Origin: an uncultured Eubacteriales bacterium
GTDB taxonomy: Bacteria > Bacillota > Clostridia > Christensenellales > CAG-917
Direction: 5' to 3'
Assembly (NCBI GenBank): GCA_900549225.1
Contig: URNP01000016.1
Location: 1-29,847, forward strand
DNA length: 29,847 bases
The notes under the pieces were generated by a model that ran no database searches, was not told the DNA's origin, and worked only from the letters and a program-made list of their open reading frames with translations. This document shows positions 1-7,735 of the stretch, one piece after another. A program made the position numbers and the translations under genes. Each line of letters starts with the position of its first letter. Position 1 is the first letter of the stretch.

Positions 1-193
1 GGGGCTTGTGTGCGACGAGTTCGGCGCTCCCTTTGCTCGCCGCCGTTGCGGCTCGTGTTCCGCCTTCGAATGGGCACATACCGGATATGAGTGTCTTTCT
101 ATTGTTATTATTGTGCCTAAAATATGTTTTTGCACTATATCTTGTACTATTTATATTATATATAAATTTTTTATGGAAAGTTGCGCCAAATGT

Positions 194-222
194 TTGACAT
201 TGATATCGTTTGTTGGTAAGAT
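194..222 (+). promoter_or_regulatory. Sigma-A-type promoter for the L7Ae-str cluster
   Basis: TTGACA at 194-199, a 17-base spacer and TAAGAT at 217-222. The predicted transcription start near 229 is exactly where the following hairpin begins. Confidence 0.6.
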
Positions 223-228
223 ATAGAA

Positions 229-254
229 GCTTACGAAAACGTAAGCAGTTTTTT
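229..254 (+). terminator. Hairpin plus T-run at the predicted transcript start
   Basis: GCTTACG (229-235), loop AAAA, CGTAAGC (240-246), then AG and six T (249-254). It has the form of an intrinsic terminator. It may end transcription from upstream, or act as a 5' hairpin of the mRNA that starts at about 229. Confidence 0.6.
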
Positions 255-269
255 AGTGTGCAAAATAAT

Positions 270-536
270 ATGGACAAAGAAAAACTTGAACTAATGCTTA
301 CAAACTCTTCAAAAGTTGTCGGTTCCAAACAGGTTTTGAAGGGAATATCCGACTCCACCGTCAGGTGTGTGATCGTGGCGTCGGACGCCGATGCGCAGAT
401 AAAGAAGAGAATCGTGGCGCAAGCAAAAGCCAACGGAATCGAAATCGCTTATTTCGCTTCAAAAAAGCGTTTGGGCGAACTCGCCGGGGTGGAAGTGTGC
501 GCGGCGGCTGTCGGAATCGTCGAAGCGGAGGCATAG
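270..536 (+). CDS. L7Ae/YbxF-family ribosomal-like protein
   Basis: An 88-residue protein of the L7Ae/L30e/YbxF family, small proteins that bind kink-turn RNA. The recognisable features are the N-terminal SSKVVGSKQVLKGI segment, the central VIVASDAD strand and helix, and the C-terminal hydrophobic stretch ending VGIVEAEA. Family members in Bacillota usually lie just before rpsL, as here, which supports the call. The start at 270 was chosen because homology begins there; upstream codons translate to unrelated sequence. No clear Shine-Dalgarno precedes the start (the upstream bases are AT-rich), unlike the following ribosomal genes. The precise role (ribosomal or regulatory kink-turn binding) is not decided by sequence. 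Confidence 0.85.
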   Translation: MDKEKLELMLTNSSKVVGSKQVLKGISDSTVRCVIVASDADAQIKKRIVAQAKANGIEIAYFASKKRLGELAGVEVCAAAVGIVEAEA

Positions 537-597
537 AGTCTTGATTGCACCTGTTGGGTTGCAGGTACATTCGAAAAATCTTACAGGAGGAACAATA

Positions 598-972
598 ATG
601 CCAACCATCAATCAACTTATCAGAAAAGGCAGAGAGAAACAGGTCAAAAAGTCGCTTACGCCTATCATGGAGCAATGCCCTCAAAAACGCGGTATTTGCC
701 TCAGCGTCACGACGACCTCCCCGAAGAAGCCGAACTCCGCTCTTCGTAAAATCGCAAGAGTTCGTTTGGTAAACGGAATGGAGGGTACTGTTTACATCCC
801 CGGTGAAGGTCACAATCTGCAAGAGCACAGCGTGGTTCTTATCAGAGGCGGCAGAGTCAGGGATTTGCCTGGTGTGCGTTATCACATTATCCGTGGTGCT
901 CTTGATACGGCAGGCGTTGCAAAACGCGGTCAGGCAAGAAGCAAATACGGTGCGAAACGCCCCAAAAAATAA
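598..972 (+). CDS. rpsL: 30S ribosomal protein S12
   Basis: A 124-residue S12, a component of the decoding centre that monitors codon-anticodon pairing. The conserved TTTSPKKPNSALRK loop (residues 38-51) keeps Lys43 and Lys44, and GHNLQEHSV and GVRYH are present. The second streptomycin loop reads GGRVRDLPGVR, so residue 88 is Arg (AGG at 859-861) where E. coli has Lys88. Lys88-to-Arg is an established streptomycin-resistance substitution. The start at 598 follows AGGAGG at 585-590, and the protein begins MPTINQLIRKG as expected. It is followed by rpsG and fusA as in the usual str operon. Confidence 0.98.
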   Translation: MPTINQLIRKGREKQVKKSLTPIMEQCPQKRGICLSVTTTSPKKPNSALRKIARVRLVNGMEGTVYIPGEGHNLQEHSVVLIRGGRVRDLPGVRYHIIRGALDTAGVAKRGQARSKYGAKRPKK

Positions 973-1008
973 TTTTTTCGAATGTATTACTAAAATTAGG
1001 AGGTTACT

Positions 1009-1479
1009 ATGCCAAGAAGAAGCGGCGTGCCCAAAAGAGACGTTCTTCCCGATCCTATCTACAACAGCAAGGTTGTGACCAAACTCATCAACCAAATCAT
1101 GCTCGACGGCAAGAAAGGAACGGCTCAAGCAATCGTTTACGAGGCACTCAATATAGCAGCAGCAAAACTCGGACAAGAGCCCATGGACGTGTTCAACAAA
1201 GCGCTTGAAAACGCAATGCCCATGCTCGAAGTCAAAGCAAGACGCGTCGGCGGTTCTACTTACCAAGTTCCTATGGAAATCCGTCCCGAGCGCAGACAAA
1301 CACTTGCAATCCGTTGGATCGTGCTCTTCGCAAGAAAGAGAGGCGAGAAAACTATGGACGCAAGACTCGCAGGCGAACTTATGGACGCATTCAATATGAC
1401 CGGCGGCGCAGTCAAGAGAAAGGACGAAATGCATCGTGCGGCTGAAGCGAACAAGGCGTTTGCACATTATAGGTGGTAA
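1009..1479 (+). CDS. rpsG: 30S ribosomal protein S7
   Basis: A 156-residue S7, the primary 16S rRNA binder that nucleates assembly of the small-subunit head. It has the standard MPRR start, the KKGTAQAI segment, the VGGSTYQVPMEIRPERR beta-arm region that contacts the E site, and a C-terminus ending AHYRW. Length is that of bacterial S7. AGGAGG lies nine bases before the ATG. The spacing from rpsL (36 bases) and the short gap to fusA (3 bases) indicate co-transcription and probable translational coupling. Confidence 0.98.
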   Translation: MPRRSGVPKRDVLPDPIYNSKVVTKLINQIMLDGKKGTAQAIVYEALNIAAAKLGQEPMDVFNKALENAMPMLEVKARRVGGSTYQVPMEIRPERRQTLAIRWIVLFARKRGEKTMDARLAGELMDAFNMTGGAVKRKDEMHRAAEANKAFAHYRW

Positions 1480-1482
1480 TTT

Positions 1483-3579
1483 ATGTCTAGAAAATATGCT
1501 CTTGATAAGGTGAGGAATATCGGCATAATGGCACACATCGATGCCGGAAAAACCACGACAACCGAGCGTATTCTATATTACACGGGCGTGAACAGAAAAT
1601 TGGGCGAGACTCACGACGGCTCTGCTACTATGGATTACATGGAGCAGGAGAGAGAAAGAGGTATCACAATCACTTCTGCAGCAACCACTGCCGTGTGGAA
1701 AGGACATCAGATAAACATCATCGACACCCCCGGACACGTCGACTTCACGGTTGAGGTCGAACGCAGTCTGAGAGTTCTCGACGGAGCGGTCGCGGTGTTC
1801 TGCGCCAAGGGCGGCGTCGAACCTCAATCCGAAAACGTGTGGCGTCAGGCAGACACGTATAAAGTGCCGAGAATCGCTTTCGTCAACAAAATGGACATCA
1901 ACGGTGCGGACTTCTTCAACGCTGTCAAAATGATGCGCGAAAGATTGAACGCAAACGCAGTCCCCATCACGTTGCCTATCGGAAAAGAGTCCGATTTCGA
2001 GGGAGTCATCGATCTTCTCACGATGCAGGCGTTCTACTACGACCAGAAGGATAAAGGCGTAACGTTCTACGCAAAAGAAATCCCTGCCGAGTATCAGGAC
2101 CTTGCAAAAGAATACAGACTCAAAATGCTCGAGGCGGCGGCAGACTTTGACGAGAATATCTTTGAAAAAGTCATCATGGAGGATTACGATTCTATTACGT
2201 TGGAAGAACTCAAAGCCGCAATCCGTAAGGGCACGATTGAAATGAAACTCAATCCCGTTCTTTGCGGAAGTTCTTACAAGAACACGGGCGTACAACTTAT
2301 GCTCGACGCGGTGGTCGACTTCCTTCCCGCTCCGACGGACGTTGCGAGTATCGAAGGCGTCAATCCAAAGTCCGGTCAACCCGAACTCCGTCACCCCGGC
2401 GAAAAAGAACCGTTCAGCGCTCTCGTGTTTAAGATCCTCACGGATGAGTTTGTCGGAAAACTTTCCTTCATTCGCATCTATTCGGGAACTCTTACGACGG
2501 GCTCTATGGTTTACAACACCGTCAAGGGTGAAAACGAAAGAATCGGCCGTATCCTTCGTATGAATGCGGACAACCGCGAAGATATCGACGAAGCATATGC
2601 AGGAGATATCGTTGCCGTTATCGGCTTGAAGAAGAGCACTACGGGCGACACGCTTTCCGACAAAAACAACCAAATCATTCTCGAAAACATGGTTTTCCCC
2701 GACCCCGTTATCAAGGTCGCAATCGAACCGAAATCGAAAGCAAGCCAAGAGAGAATGAATATGGCTATCATCAAACTGCAAGAGGAAGACCCCACTTTCA
2801 AAGCGTATACCGACAAGGAAACGGGACAAACCATCATCGCAGGTATGGGTGAACTTCACCTCGACATTATCGTGGACAGAATGTTCAGAGAGTTCAAGGT
2901 GGAGGCAAACGTCGGCAGACCGCAAGTCAGTTATCGTGAGACAATCACGAAGGCTGTCAAGGCAGAAGGGAAGTTTGTGCGTCAATCGGGCGGTCATGGT
3001 CAATACGGCCATATCGTCATCGAGATGGAGCCGAATCCGGAAAAAGGTCTGGAGATGGAGAACGCGATTGTCGGCGGCGTCGTGAGCAAGGAATTTGCAA
3101 ACGCGGCGTGGGAAGGCATCAAAGAGGCTGCTCAAAGCGGTATCATCGCCGGATACGAGTGCGTGGACTTCAAAGTTCGTCTTATCGACGGAAGTATGCA
3201 CGAAGTGGATAGTTCGGAAATGGCGTTCAAGATCGCAGGTTCTATGGCGTTTAAGGAAGGCGCGGCAAAGGCTGCTCCGACCTTGCTCGAACCGATTATG
3301 AAGGTCGAAGTCGTAACTCCGGACGATTACCTCGGCGACGTGATGTCAAACCTCAACTCGAGACGCGGACAAGTCAAGGGTATCGAACCTCGCAACGGAG
3401 CACAAGTCGTTGATTGCGACGTTCCACTTTCCGAAATGTTCGGTTATGCAACAAGCCTGCGCAGCATTACGCAGGGCAGAGCAAACTTCACAATGTTGTT
3501 TGACCACTATGCAGTCGTTCCCAAGAGCGTTGCAGAAAAGGTCATCGGCGAAGTGAAAGCAAGAGATTCCAAAAAGTAA
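1483..3579 (+). CDS. fusA: Elongation factor G
   Basis: A 698-residue EF-G, the GTPase that drives translocation of tRNA and mRNA. The G-domain motifs are intact: AHIDAGKTT (17-25), DTPGHVDF (about 81-88) and NKMD (about 135-138). The switch I segment MEQERERGITI and the domain IV loop QSGGHGQYGH are present, as is the C-terminal domain V. Length is normal. The ATG lies three bases after the rpsG stop; the upstream GGTGGT is a modest ribosome binding site that overlaps the end of rpsG, suggesting coupling. There is no sign of the duplicated or divergent EF-G2 type. Confidence 0.98.
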   Translation: MSRKYALDKVRNIGIMAHIDAGKTTTTERILYYTGVNRKLGETHDGSATMDYMEQERERGITITSAATTAVWKGHQINIIDTPGHVDFTVEVERSLRVLDGAVAVFCAKGGVEPQSENVWRQADTYKVPRIAFVNKMDINGADFFNAVKMMRERLNANAVPITLPIGKESDFEGVIDLLTMQAFYYDQKDKGVTFYAKEIPAEYQDLAKEYRLKMLEAAADFDENIFEKVIMEDYDSITLEELKAAIRKGTIEMKLNPVLCGSSYKNTGVQLMLDAVVDFLPAPTDVASIEGVNPKSGQPELRHPGEKEPFSALVFKILTDEFVGKLSFIRIYSGTLTTGSMVYNTVKGENERIGRILRMNADNREDIDEAYAGDIVAVIGLKKSTTGDTLSDKNNQIILENMVFPDPVIKVAIEPKSKASQERMNMAIIKLQEEDPTFKAYTDKETGQTIIAGMGELHLDIIVDRMFREFKVEANVGRPQVSYRETITKAVKAEGKFVRQSGGHGQYGHIVIEMEPNPEKGLEMENAIVGGVVSKEFANAAWEGIKEAAQSGIIAGYECVDFKVRLIDGSMHEVDSSEMAFKIAGSMAFKEGAAKAAPTLLEPIMKVEVVTPDDYLGDVMSNLNSRRGQVKGIEPRNGAQVVDCDVPLSEMFGYATSLRSITQGRANFTMLFDHYAVVPKSVAEKVIGEVKARDSKK

Positions 3580-3667
3580 GATATATATAGATTCATTTAT
3601 ATATATAAAATACTTTGGATAATAAATAATAAAAAAAACCAAAAAACAATATTGGAGGAAATCTAGT

Positions 3668-4873
3668 ATGGCAAAAGCAAAGTTTGAAAGAACAAAGCCG
3701 CACGTTAACATCGGTACTATCGGTCACGTTGACCACGGCAAAACCACTCTTACCGCTGCAATCACAATGTACTGCGCATCCAAGGGCGAAGCTCAAGCGA
3801 TGAAGTACGACGAAATCGATAAAGCTCCGGAAGAGAAAGCAAGAGGTATCACGATCAACACCGCACACGTCGAGTATGAAACTCCGAAGCGTCACTATGC
3901 ACACGTTGACTGCCCCGGCCACGCCGACTACGTCAAAAACATGATCACCGGTGCTGCTCAAATGGACGGCGCAATCCTCGTTGTTGCTGCTTCCGACGGC
4001 CCGATGCCTCAAACTCGTGAGCACATCCTTCTTGCTCGTCAGGTTGGTGTTCCTTACATCCTCGTGTTCCTTAACAAATGCGACCAAGTCGACGACGAAG
4101 AACTTCTCGAACTCGTTGAAATGGAAGTTCGCGAACTCCTCAACGAGTACGGCTTCCCCGGCGACGACACCCCAATCATCCGCGGTTCTGCTTTGAAAGC
4201 AATGGAAGCAGGTCTTGCAGGCAGATGGGACGATCCCGCATTTGGACCTATTCAAGCTCTTCTCGACGCAGTCGACAGCTATATCCCCGATCCTCAACGT
4301 GACACGGATAAGCCGTTCTTGATGCCTGTTGAAGACGTCTTCACCATCACCGGCCGTGGTACTGTTGCTACCGGTAGAGTTGAGCGTGGCGTTCTCCGTA
4401 TGGGCGACAAGGTCGAAATCGTCGGTCTCTCCACCGAAAAGAAAGAAACGACCGTCACCGGTATCGAAATGTTCCGTAAACTTCTCGACTACGCAGAGGG
4501 CGGCGACAACATCGGCGCATTGCTCCGTGGTATCCAAAGAAGCGAAATCGAGCGTGGTCAAGTTCTTGCTAAACCGGGCTCCATTCATCCGCACACTCAC
4601 TTCACGGCTCAAGTGTACGTTTTGACAAAAGACGAGGGTGGCCGTCACACACCGTTCTTCGATGGTTATCGTCCTCAATTCTATTTCAGAACGACCGACG
4701 TTACCGGCTCCATCAAACTCCCCCAAGGCGTTGAAATGGTTATGCCCGGCGACCACATCGATATGGAAATCACTCTTATCACCCCGATCGCAATCGAAGA
4801 AGGTCTCCGTTTTGCTATCCGTGAAGGCGGTAGAACTGTTGGTTCCGGCGTCGTTGCGAAGATCATCGAATAA
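3668..4873 (+). CDS. tuf: Elongation factor Tu
   Basis: A 401-residue EF-Tu, which delivers aminoacyl-tRNA to the ribosome. GTPase motifs are GHVDHGKTT (19-27), DCPGH (about 81-85) and NKCD (about 136-139). Domains II and III follow, with PHTHFTAQVYVL and the GRTVGSGVV C-terminal motif. GGAGG lies a few bases before the ATG. The 88-base gap after fusA is very AT-rich and has no clear terminator, so tuf is probably still in the str transcript. Codon use is very biased towards CTC, GTC and GTT, consistent with very high expression. Confidence 0.98.
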   Translation: MAKAKFERTKPHVNIGTIGHVDHGKTTLTAAITMYCASKGEAQAMKYDEIDKAPEEKARGITINTAHVEYETPKRHYAHVDCPGHADYVKNMITGAAQMDGAILVVAASDGPMPQTREHILLARQVGVPYILVFLNKCDQVDDEELLELVEMEVRELLNEYGFPGDDTPIIRGSALKAMEAGLAGRWDDPAFGPIQALLDAVDSYIPDPQRDTDKPFLMPVEDVFTITGRGTVATGRVERGVLRMGDKVEIVGLSTEKKETTVTGIEMFRKLLDYAEGGDNIGALLRGIQRSEIERGQVLAKPGSIHPHTHFTAQVYVLTKDEGGRHTPFFDGYRPQFYFRTTDVTGSIKLPQGVEMVMPGDHIDMEITLITPIAIEEGLRFAIREGGRTVGSGVVAKIIE

Positions 4874-4907
4874 TATTTGTTCTTTCAATAATATATACAA
4901 CAATGCT

Positions 4908-4934
4908 CTACACGGCAAATCGCTTGCCGTGTAG
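4908..4934 (+). terminator. Strong hairpin between tuf and rpmG
   Basis: CTACACGGCAA (4908-4918) pairs perfectly with TTGCCGTGTAG (4924-4934) around a five-base loop. No T-run follows, so it may be a processing or mRNA-stabilising hairpin separating the tuf message from the rpmG-secE-nusG message rather than a complete terminator. Confidence 0.6.
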
Positions 4935-4969
4935 GGCGTACGTATTGATTGAACAAAAAGGAGGCTACT

Positions 4970-5134
4970 ATGGCTCAGAAAGGAGCAAGAGTTAAGGTTG
5001 TCCTCGCTTGCACCGAGTGCAAACAACGCAACTACAACCTTACCAAAAATAAGCAGAAGCACCCCGATAGAATGGAGCTTCAAAAATACTGCAGATTCTG
5101 CAAAAAGCACACCTTGCACAGAGAAACTAAGTAA
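4970..5134 (+). CDS. rpmG: 50S ribosomal protein L33 (zinc-binding form)
   Basis: A 54-residue L33 with two CxxC pairs (CTEC and CRFC), the zinc-binding C+ type. The start at 4970 follows AAGGAGG at the usual distance, and the protein begins MAQKGARVKVVLAC. It lies just before secE and nusG, the standard Bacillota order. The tRNA-Trp gene sometimes found between rpmG and secE is absent. Confidence 0.95.
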   Translation: MAQKGARVKVVLACTECKQRNYNLTKNKQKHPDRMELQKYCRFCKKHTLHRETK

Positions 5135-5158
5135 GGTTGTCTAAGGATAGGAGGCAAT

Positions 5159-5530
5159 ATGGCAAAGAAAACGCCAAAAACCCAAACCTCAACCGAAGAA
5201 ACGAAAAACAACACGGCTCAAGTCGAAGTTCAAAAGGCCGCTGTTAACGTTGATTCCAAAAACGAGTCTTCCAACGCCAAAAAGTCCGCAAACACCAAAA
5301 AATCGTCCGATAAGCCCAATATCTTCAAGAGAATGGGTAAGGGCATAAAGGGTATCGTTTCCGAACTTAAAAAGGTTACTTGGCCCAAGGGTAAAGAAGT
5401 CGGAAAGAACACCGCTGTCGTGTTGACCGTGGTCGTGCTTTTCTTCGTCATTCTCTTTGCGCTCGATTATGTGCTGGGCGGTCTGTTCGGTCTTGTCACC
5501 GACGGTAAATGGGCAACCATTTTCATTTGA
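5159..5530 (+). CDS. secE: Preprotein translocase subunit SecE
   Basis: A 123-residue SecE, which clamps SecY in the Sec membrane channel. The conserved core is at residues about 60-115: an amphipathic helix with ELKKVTWPKGKEV followed by one membrane segment (TAVVLTVVVLFFVILFALDYVLGGLFG). The first ~55 residues are a low-complexity extension rich in Lys, Thr, Asn and Ser, longer than in typical 60-70-residue Gram-positive SecE. AGGAGG precedes the ATG. The stop is 14 bases before nusG. Confidence 0.93.
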   Translation: MAKKTPKTQTSTEETKNNTAQVEVQKAAVNVDSKNESSNAKKSANTKKSSDKPNIFKRMGKGIKGIVSELKKVTWPKGKEVGKNTAVVLTVVVLFFVILFALDYVLGGLFGLVTDGKWATIFI

Positions 5531-5544
5531 TCGTAGAGGGCTAT

Positions 5545-6072
5545 ATGGAAAATTTGGAACAACCGAAATGGTACGTCGTCCACACTTATTCCGGATACGA
5601 GAATTCTGTGGAAACCGACCTTCGAAATATGATCGAAAACAATAACCTTCAGGATTATATCTTTGATATAAAGATTCCCGTTGAGGACGATATCGTCGAG
5701 AGAAACGGCAAGAAAAAAGTCATTCAACGCAAAAAATTCCCGAGTTACGTTTTCATCAAAATGATCTACACCAACCATATTTGGTTTATGGTGACTAGAG
5801 CACGCGGAGTTACGAGTTTTGTTGGCTCGGCAGGTCGTCCTATTGCGCTTACCGATGACGAAATCAGAAGAATCGGTCTTGAAAACGTCAGCATCGAAGA
5901 TTTCGATATCAAAGTCGGCGACGACGTCAGAATCGTCAACGGCGCTCTCGAAAACTTCATCGGAGTTGTCGAATCTATCAGCGCAGAACGTCAAAAAGTC
6001 AAAGTTATCGTGGCAATGTTCGGACGTCAAACACCCGTCGAACTCGACTTTGCTCAGGTTGAGAAACTTTGA
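5545..6072 (+). CDS. nusG: Transcription termination/antitermination factor NusG
   Basis: A 175-residue NusG that binds RNA polymerase and affects pausing, termination and coupling to translation. The N-terminal NGN domain begins PKWYVVHTYSGYENSVETDL and contains the YVFIKM core; the C-terminal KOW domain is VGDDVRIVNGALENFIGVVE. The start at 5545 follows TAGAGGG (5534-5540) and matches where homology begins; an upstream in-frame ATG at 5509 lies inside secE. It is followed by rplK after a structured leader, as is common. Confidence 0.96.
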   Translation: MENLEQPKWYVVHTYSGYENSVETDLRNMIENNNLQDYIFDIKIPVEDDIVERNGKKKVIQRKKFPSYVFIKMIYTNHIWFMVTRARGVTSFVGSAGRPIALTDDEIRRIGLENVSIEDFDIKVGDDVRIVNGALENFIGVVESISAERQKVKVIVAMFGRQTPVELDFAQVEKL

Positions 6073-6102
6073 AACTCGCACGCTTGTGCATTATCTTAAA
6101 TC

Positions 6103-6180
6103 GCGTCTGCAGGACGCAAGTCGCAGGACTATAATCTTCGTGGGAGACGGCAAATCTTTTCATACCGTCGCAAAACCACG
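6103..6180 (+). promoter_or_regulatory. Probable L1-binding leader of rplK-rplA
   Basis: Upstream of rplK the mRNA can form GCGTC/GACGC (6103-6107/6113-6117) and then a stem CGTGG (6139-6143) with CCACG (6176-6180). An asymmetric internal loop (GA opposite GCAAAA) separates this from GACGG/CCGTC (6146-6150/6165-6169). Known L1 autoregulation uses an mRNA mimic of the 23S L1 site with such an asymmetric loop. Assignment is by resemblance and position. Confidence 0.6.
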
Positions 6181-6196
6181 CTAGTCAGGAGGATTT

Positions 6197-6622
6197 ATGG
6201 CTAAGAAAATTACAGCAGTTGTAAAACTTCAGTTGCCCGCCGGCAAAGCGACCCCCGGTCCGCCCGTTGGCTCTACGCTCGGCCCTCACGGCATCAACAT
6301 CGCAGGTTTTACCAAGGAATTCAATGAGAAAACTTCCAAAGACGCAGGCTTGATTATCCCGGTTATCATCACCATCTATCAAGACCACTCTTTCACTTTT
6401 GTGCTCAAAACACCGCCCGCGCCCGTTCTTATCAAGAAGGCTTGCGGTTTGCAAAGCGCATCGGCAGTCCCCAATAAAACCAAAGTCGCTACTCTCACAA
6501 AAGAGCAACTTCGCGAGATTGCTACTCAAAAAATGCCCGACCTTAACGCAGCAAATATCGATACCGCTATGAGTATGATCGCAGGTACCGCTCGCAGCAT
6601 GGGCGTTCTCGTGGAAGAATAA
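6197..6622 (+). CDS. rplK: 50S ribosomal protein L11
   Basis: A 141-residue L11, part of the GTPase-associated centre and required for the stringent response. It starts MAKKITAVVKLQLPAGKATP with PPVGSTLGPHGINI and ends with the rRNA-binding C-terminal domain (KMPDLNAANIDTAMSMIAGT). The proline-rich hinge SFTFVLKTPPAPVLI is conserved. AGGAGG precedes the ATG, and rplA follows after 10 bases. The 124-base leader upstream probably binds L1. Confidence 0.98.
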   Translation: MAKKITAVVKLQLPAGKATPGPPVGSTLGPHGINIAGFTKEFNEKTSKDAGLIIPVIITIYQDHSFTFVLKTPPAPVLIKKACGLQSASAVPNKTKVATLTKEQLREIATQKMPDLNAANIDTAMSMIAGTARSMGVLVEE

Positions 6623-6632
6623 GGAGGTTCGT

Positions 6633-7322
6633 ATGAAACGCGGTAAACATTATATTGATTCGAAAAAACTCATCGACAGCACCAAACTTTACGAGAGCCA
6701 AGAAGCAATCGCTCTTGCAGTTCAAACCGCAAAGTCCAAATTCGATGAAACGATAGAATTGCACGTCAAACTCGGTATCGACCCTCGTCACGCTGACCAA
6801 CAAGTTCGTGGCGTCGTGGTTCTTCCCAACGGCACAGGTAAAACCGTCCGCGTCCTCGCTATCTGCAAGGGTGCAAAAGCGGACGAGGCTCAAGCGGCAG
6901 GCGCAGATTTCGTCGGCGGCGAAGAGATGATCCAAAAGATCCAACAAGAAAACTGGTTCGACTATGACGTCATCGTCACAACTCCCGATATGATGGGCGT
7001 TGTCGGTCGTCTCGGTAAGGTTCTCGGTCCTAAGGGATTGATGCCGAACCCCAAATCCGGTACCGTTACGATGGATATCACTCGTGCTATCCACGATATT
7101 AAAGCAGGTAAAGTCGAATACAGAGTCGACAAACAAGCTATCTGTCACGTTCCTTTCGGCAAGGCTTCCTTTGGCGTTGAAAAACTCACCGAGAACTTCA
7201 ACACCCTTATGGACGCTCTCGTCAAAGCAAAACCGGCAGCGGCAAAAGGCGTTTATTTCAGATCCATTTATATTGCAACGACTATGGGACCGTCCATTAA
7301 GGTTCTCTATCGCATGGGCTGA
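6633..7322 (+). CDS. rplA: 50S ribosomal protein L1
   Basis: A 229-residue L1, the mobile-stalk protein that moves deacylated tRNA from the E site and commonly represses its own operon. It has the signature GRLGKVLGPKGLMPNPKSGTV segment and the C-terminal KGVYFRSIYIATTMGPSIKV. AAGGAGG lies seven bases before the ATG. Its stop codon is inside the left arm of the long palindrome at 7318-7445, so the end of this mRNA is predicted to be strongly structured. The usual immediate follower rplJ is displaced by 950 bases. Confidence 0.98.
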   Translation: MKRGKHYIDSKKLIDSTKLYESQEAIALAVQTAKSKFDETIELHVKLGIDPRHADQQVRGVVVLPNGTGKTVRVLAICKGAKADEAQAAGADFVGGEEMIQKIQQENWFDYDVIVTTPDMMGVVGRLGKVLGPKGLMPNPKSGTVTMDITRAIHDIKAGKVEYRVDKQAICHVPFGKASFGVEKLTENFNTLMDALVKAKPAAAKGVYFRSIYIATTMGPSIKVLYRMG

Positions 7323-7445
7323 GAACTCGCCAAACAGCGATTAACTTCGTCAGCACCCGATTTTCTTGCGTCACGTACGATATGTACGTTGGACGCTCGA
7401 CAATCGGGTGCTTTCTTGTTACTCATCTGCTTGGCGGGTTCTCAG
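7318..7445 (+). repeat. Long palindromic element A across the rplA stop
   Basis: A nested imperfect palindrome of about 128 bases. The outer arm CTGAGAACTCGCCAA (from 7319) pairs with TTGGCGGGTTCTCAG (7431-7445) and includes the rplA stop codon. The next arm AGCACCCGATT (7352-7362) pairs with AATCGGGTGCT (7402-7412). The centre is GCGTCACGTAC (7369-7378) against GTACGTTGGACGC. The core and the TTTCTTGTTACTCATCT tail recur in element B at 11975-12105. Function is unknown; terminator or mRNA 3'-end protection are candidates. Confidence 0.75.
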
Positions 7446-7640
7446 ACCGTGCGGTGCGGAGTGACTCTTTCTTGTTCTTCATCTAAATATCGTCGTTTTA
7501 ATCCCGTTGATGAAAATAGGTCGGCGCTCGATAATCGGGTGCTTTCTTGTTATTCATCTGCTTGGCAAGTTCTCAGATTAGAGTGATGGAGTGGTACATT
7601 TTTGTTTGTTATCTAAAAGCGTCGTTTTAGTTTTTGCTAA
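7446..7640 (+). repeat. Degenerate partial copies of element A
   Basis: Bases 7523-7576 repeat most of the right half of element A (7391-7445), including AATCGGGTGCTTTCTTGTT and the GCTTGGC and GTTCTCAG blocks, with several substitutions. Another copy of the TTTCTTGTTCTTCATCT tail is at 7468-7484. No left arms are recognisable, so these look like decayed or rearranged copies. Confidence 0.65.
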
Positions 7641-7735
7641 TTGTTGAAGGTTATGGCTATATTGCACATGCGTGCAGTTATATTGTGACTGTGCATAGTG
7701 AAATTTGTGCTTTGCGCAAGTGATATTCACCTGCG

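Larger units (their letters stand above)
1..269. other. Non-coding upstream region of the translation cluster
   Basis: I see no convincing gene here. The end of rpoC, which often precedes an L7Ae-type gene in Bacillota, is not recognisable in any frame. Bases 90-180 are very AT-rich. A promoter and a terminator-like hairpin lie at 194-254 and are listed separately. A short GC-rich stretch at 10-84 includes a motif (65-84) that recurs inverted near the other window end. Confidence 0.6.

Noticed and set aside
6..226. Small membrane-like proteins at the window start
   Set aside because: They lack ribosome binding sites, overlap in different frames, and their hydrophobic parts come from AT-rich sequence.
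1573..3201. Long reading frame opposite fusA
   Set aside because: It is the antisense shadow of fusA, caused by codon bias; similar long shadows lie opposite tuf and the glp-like genes.
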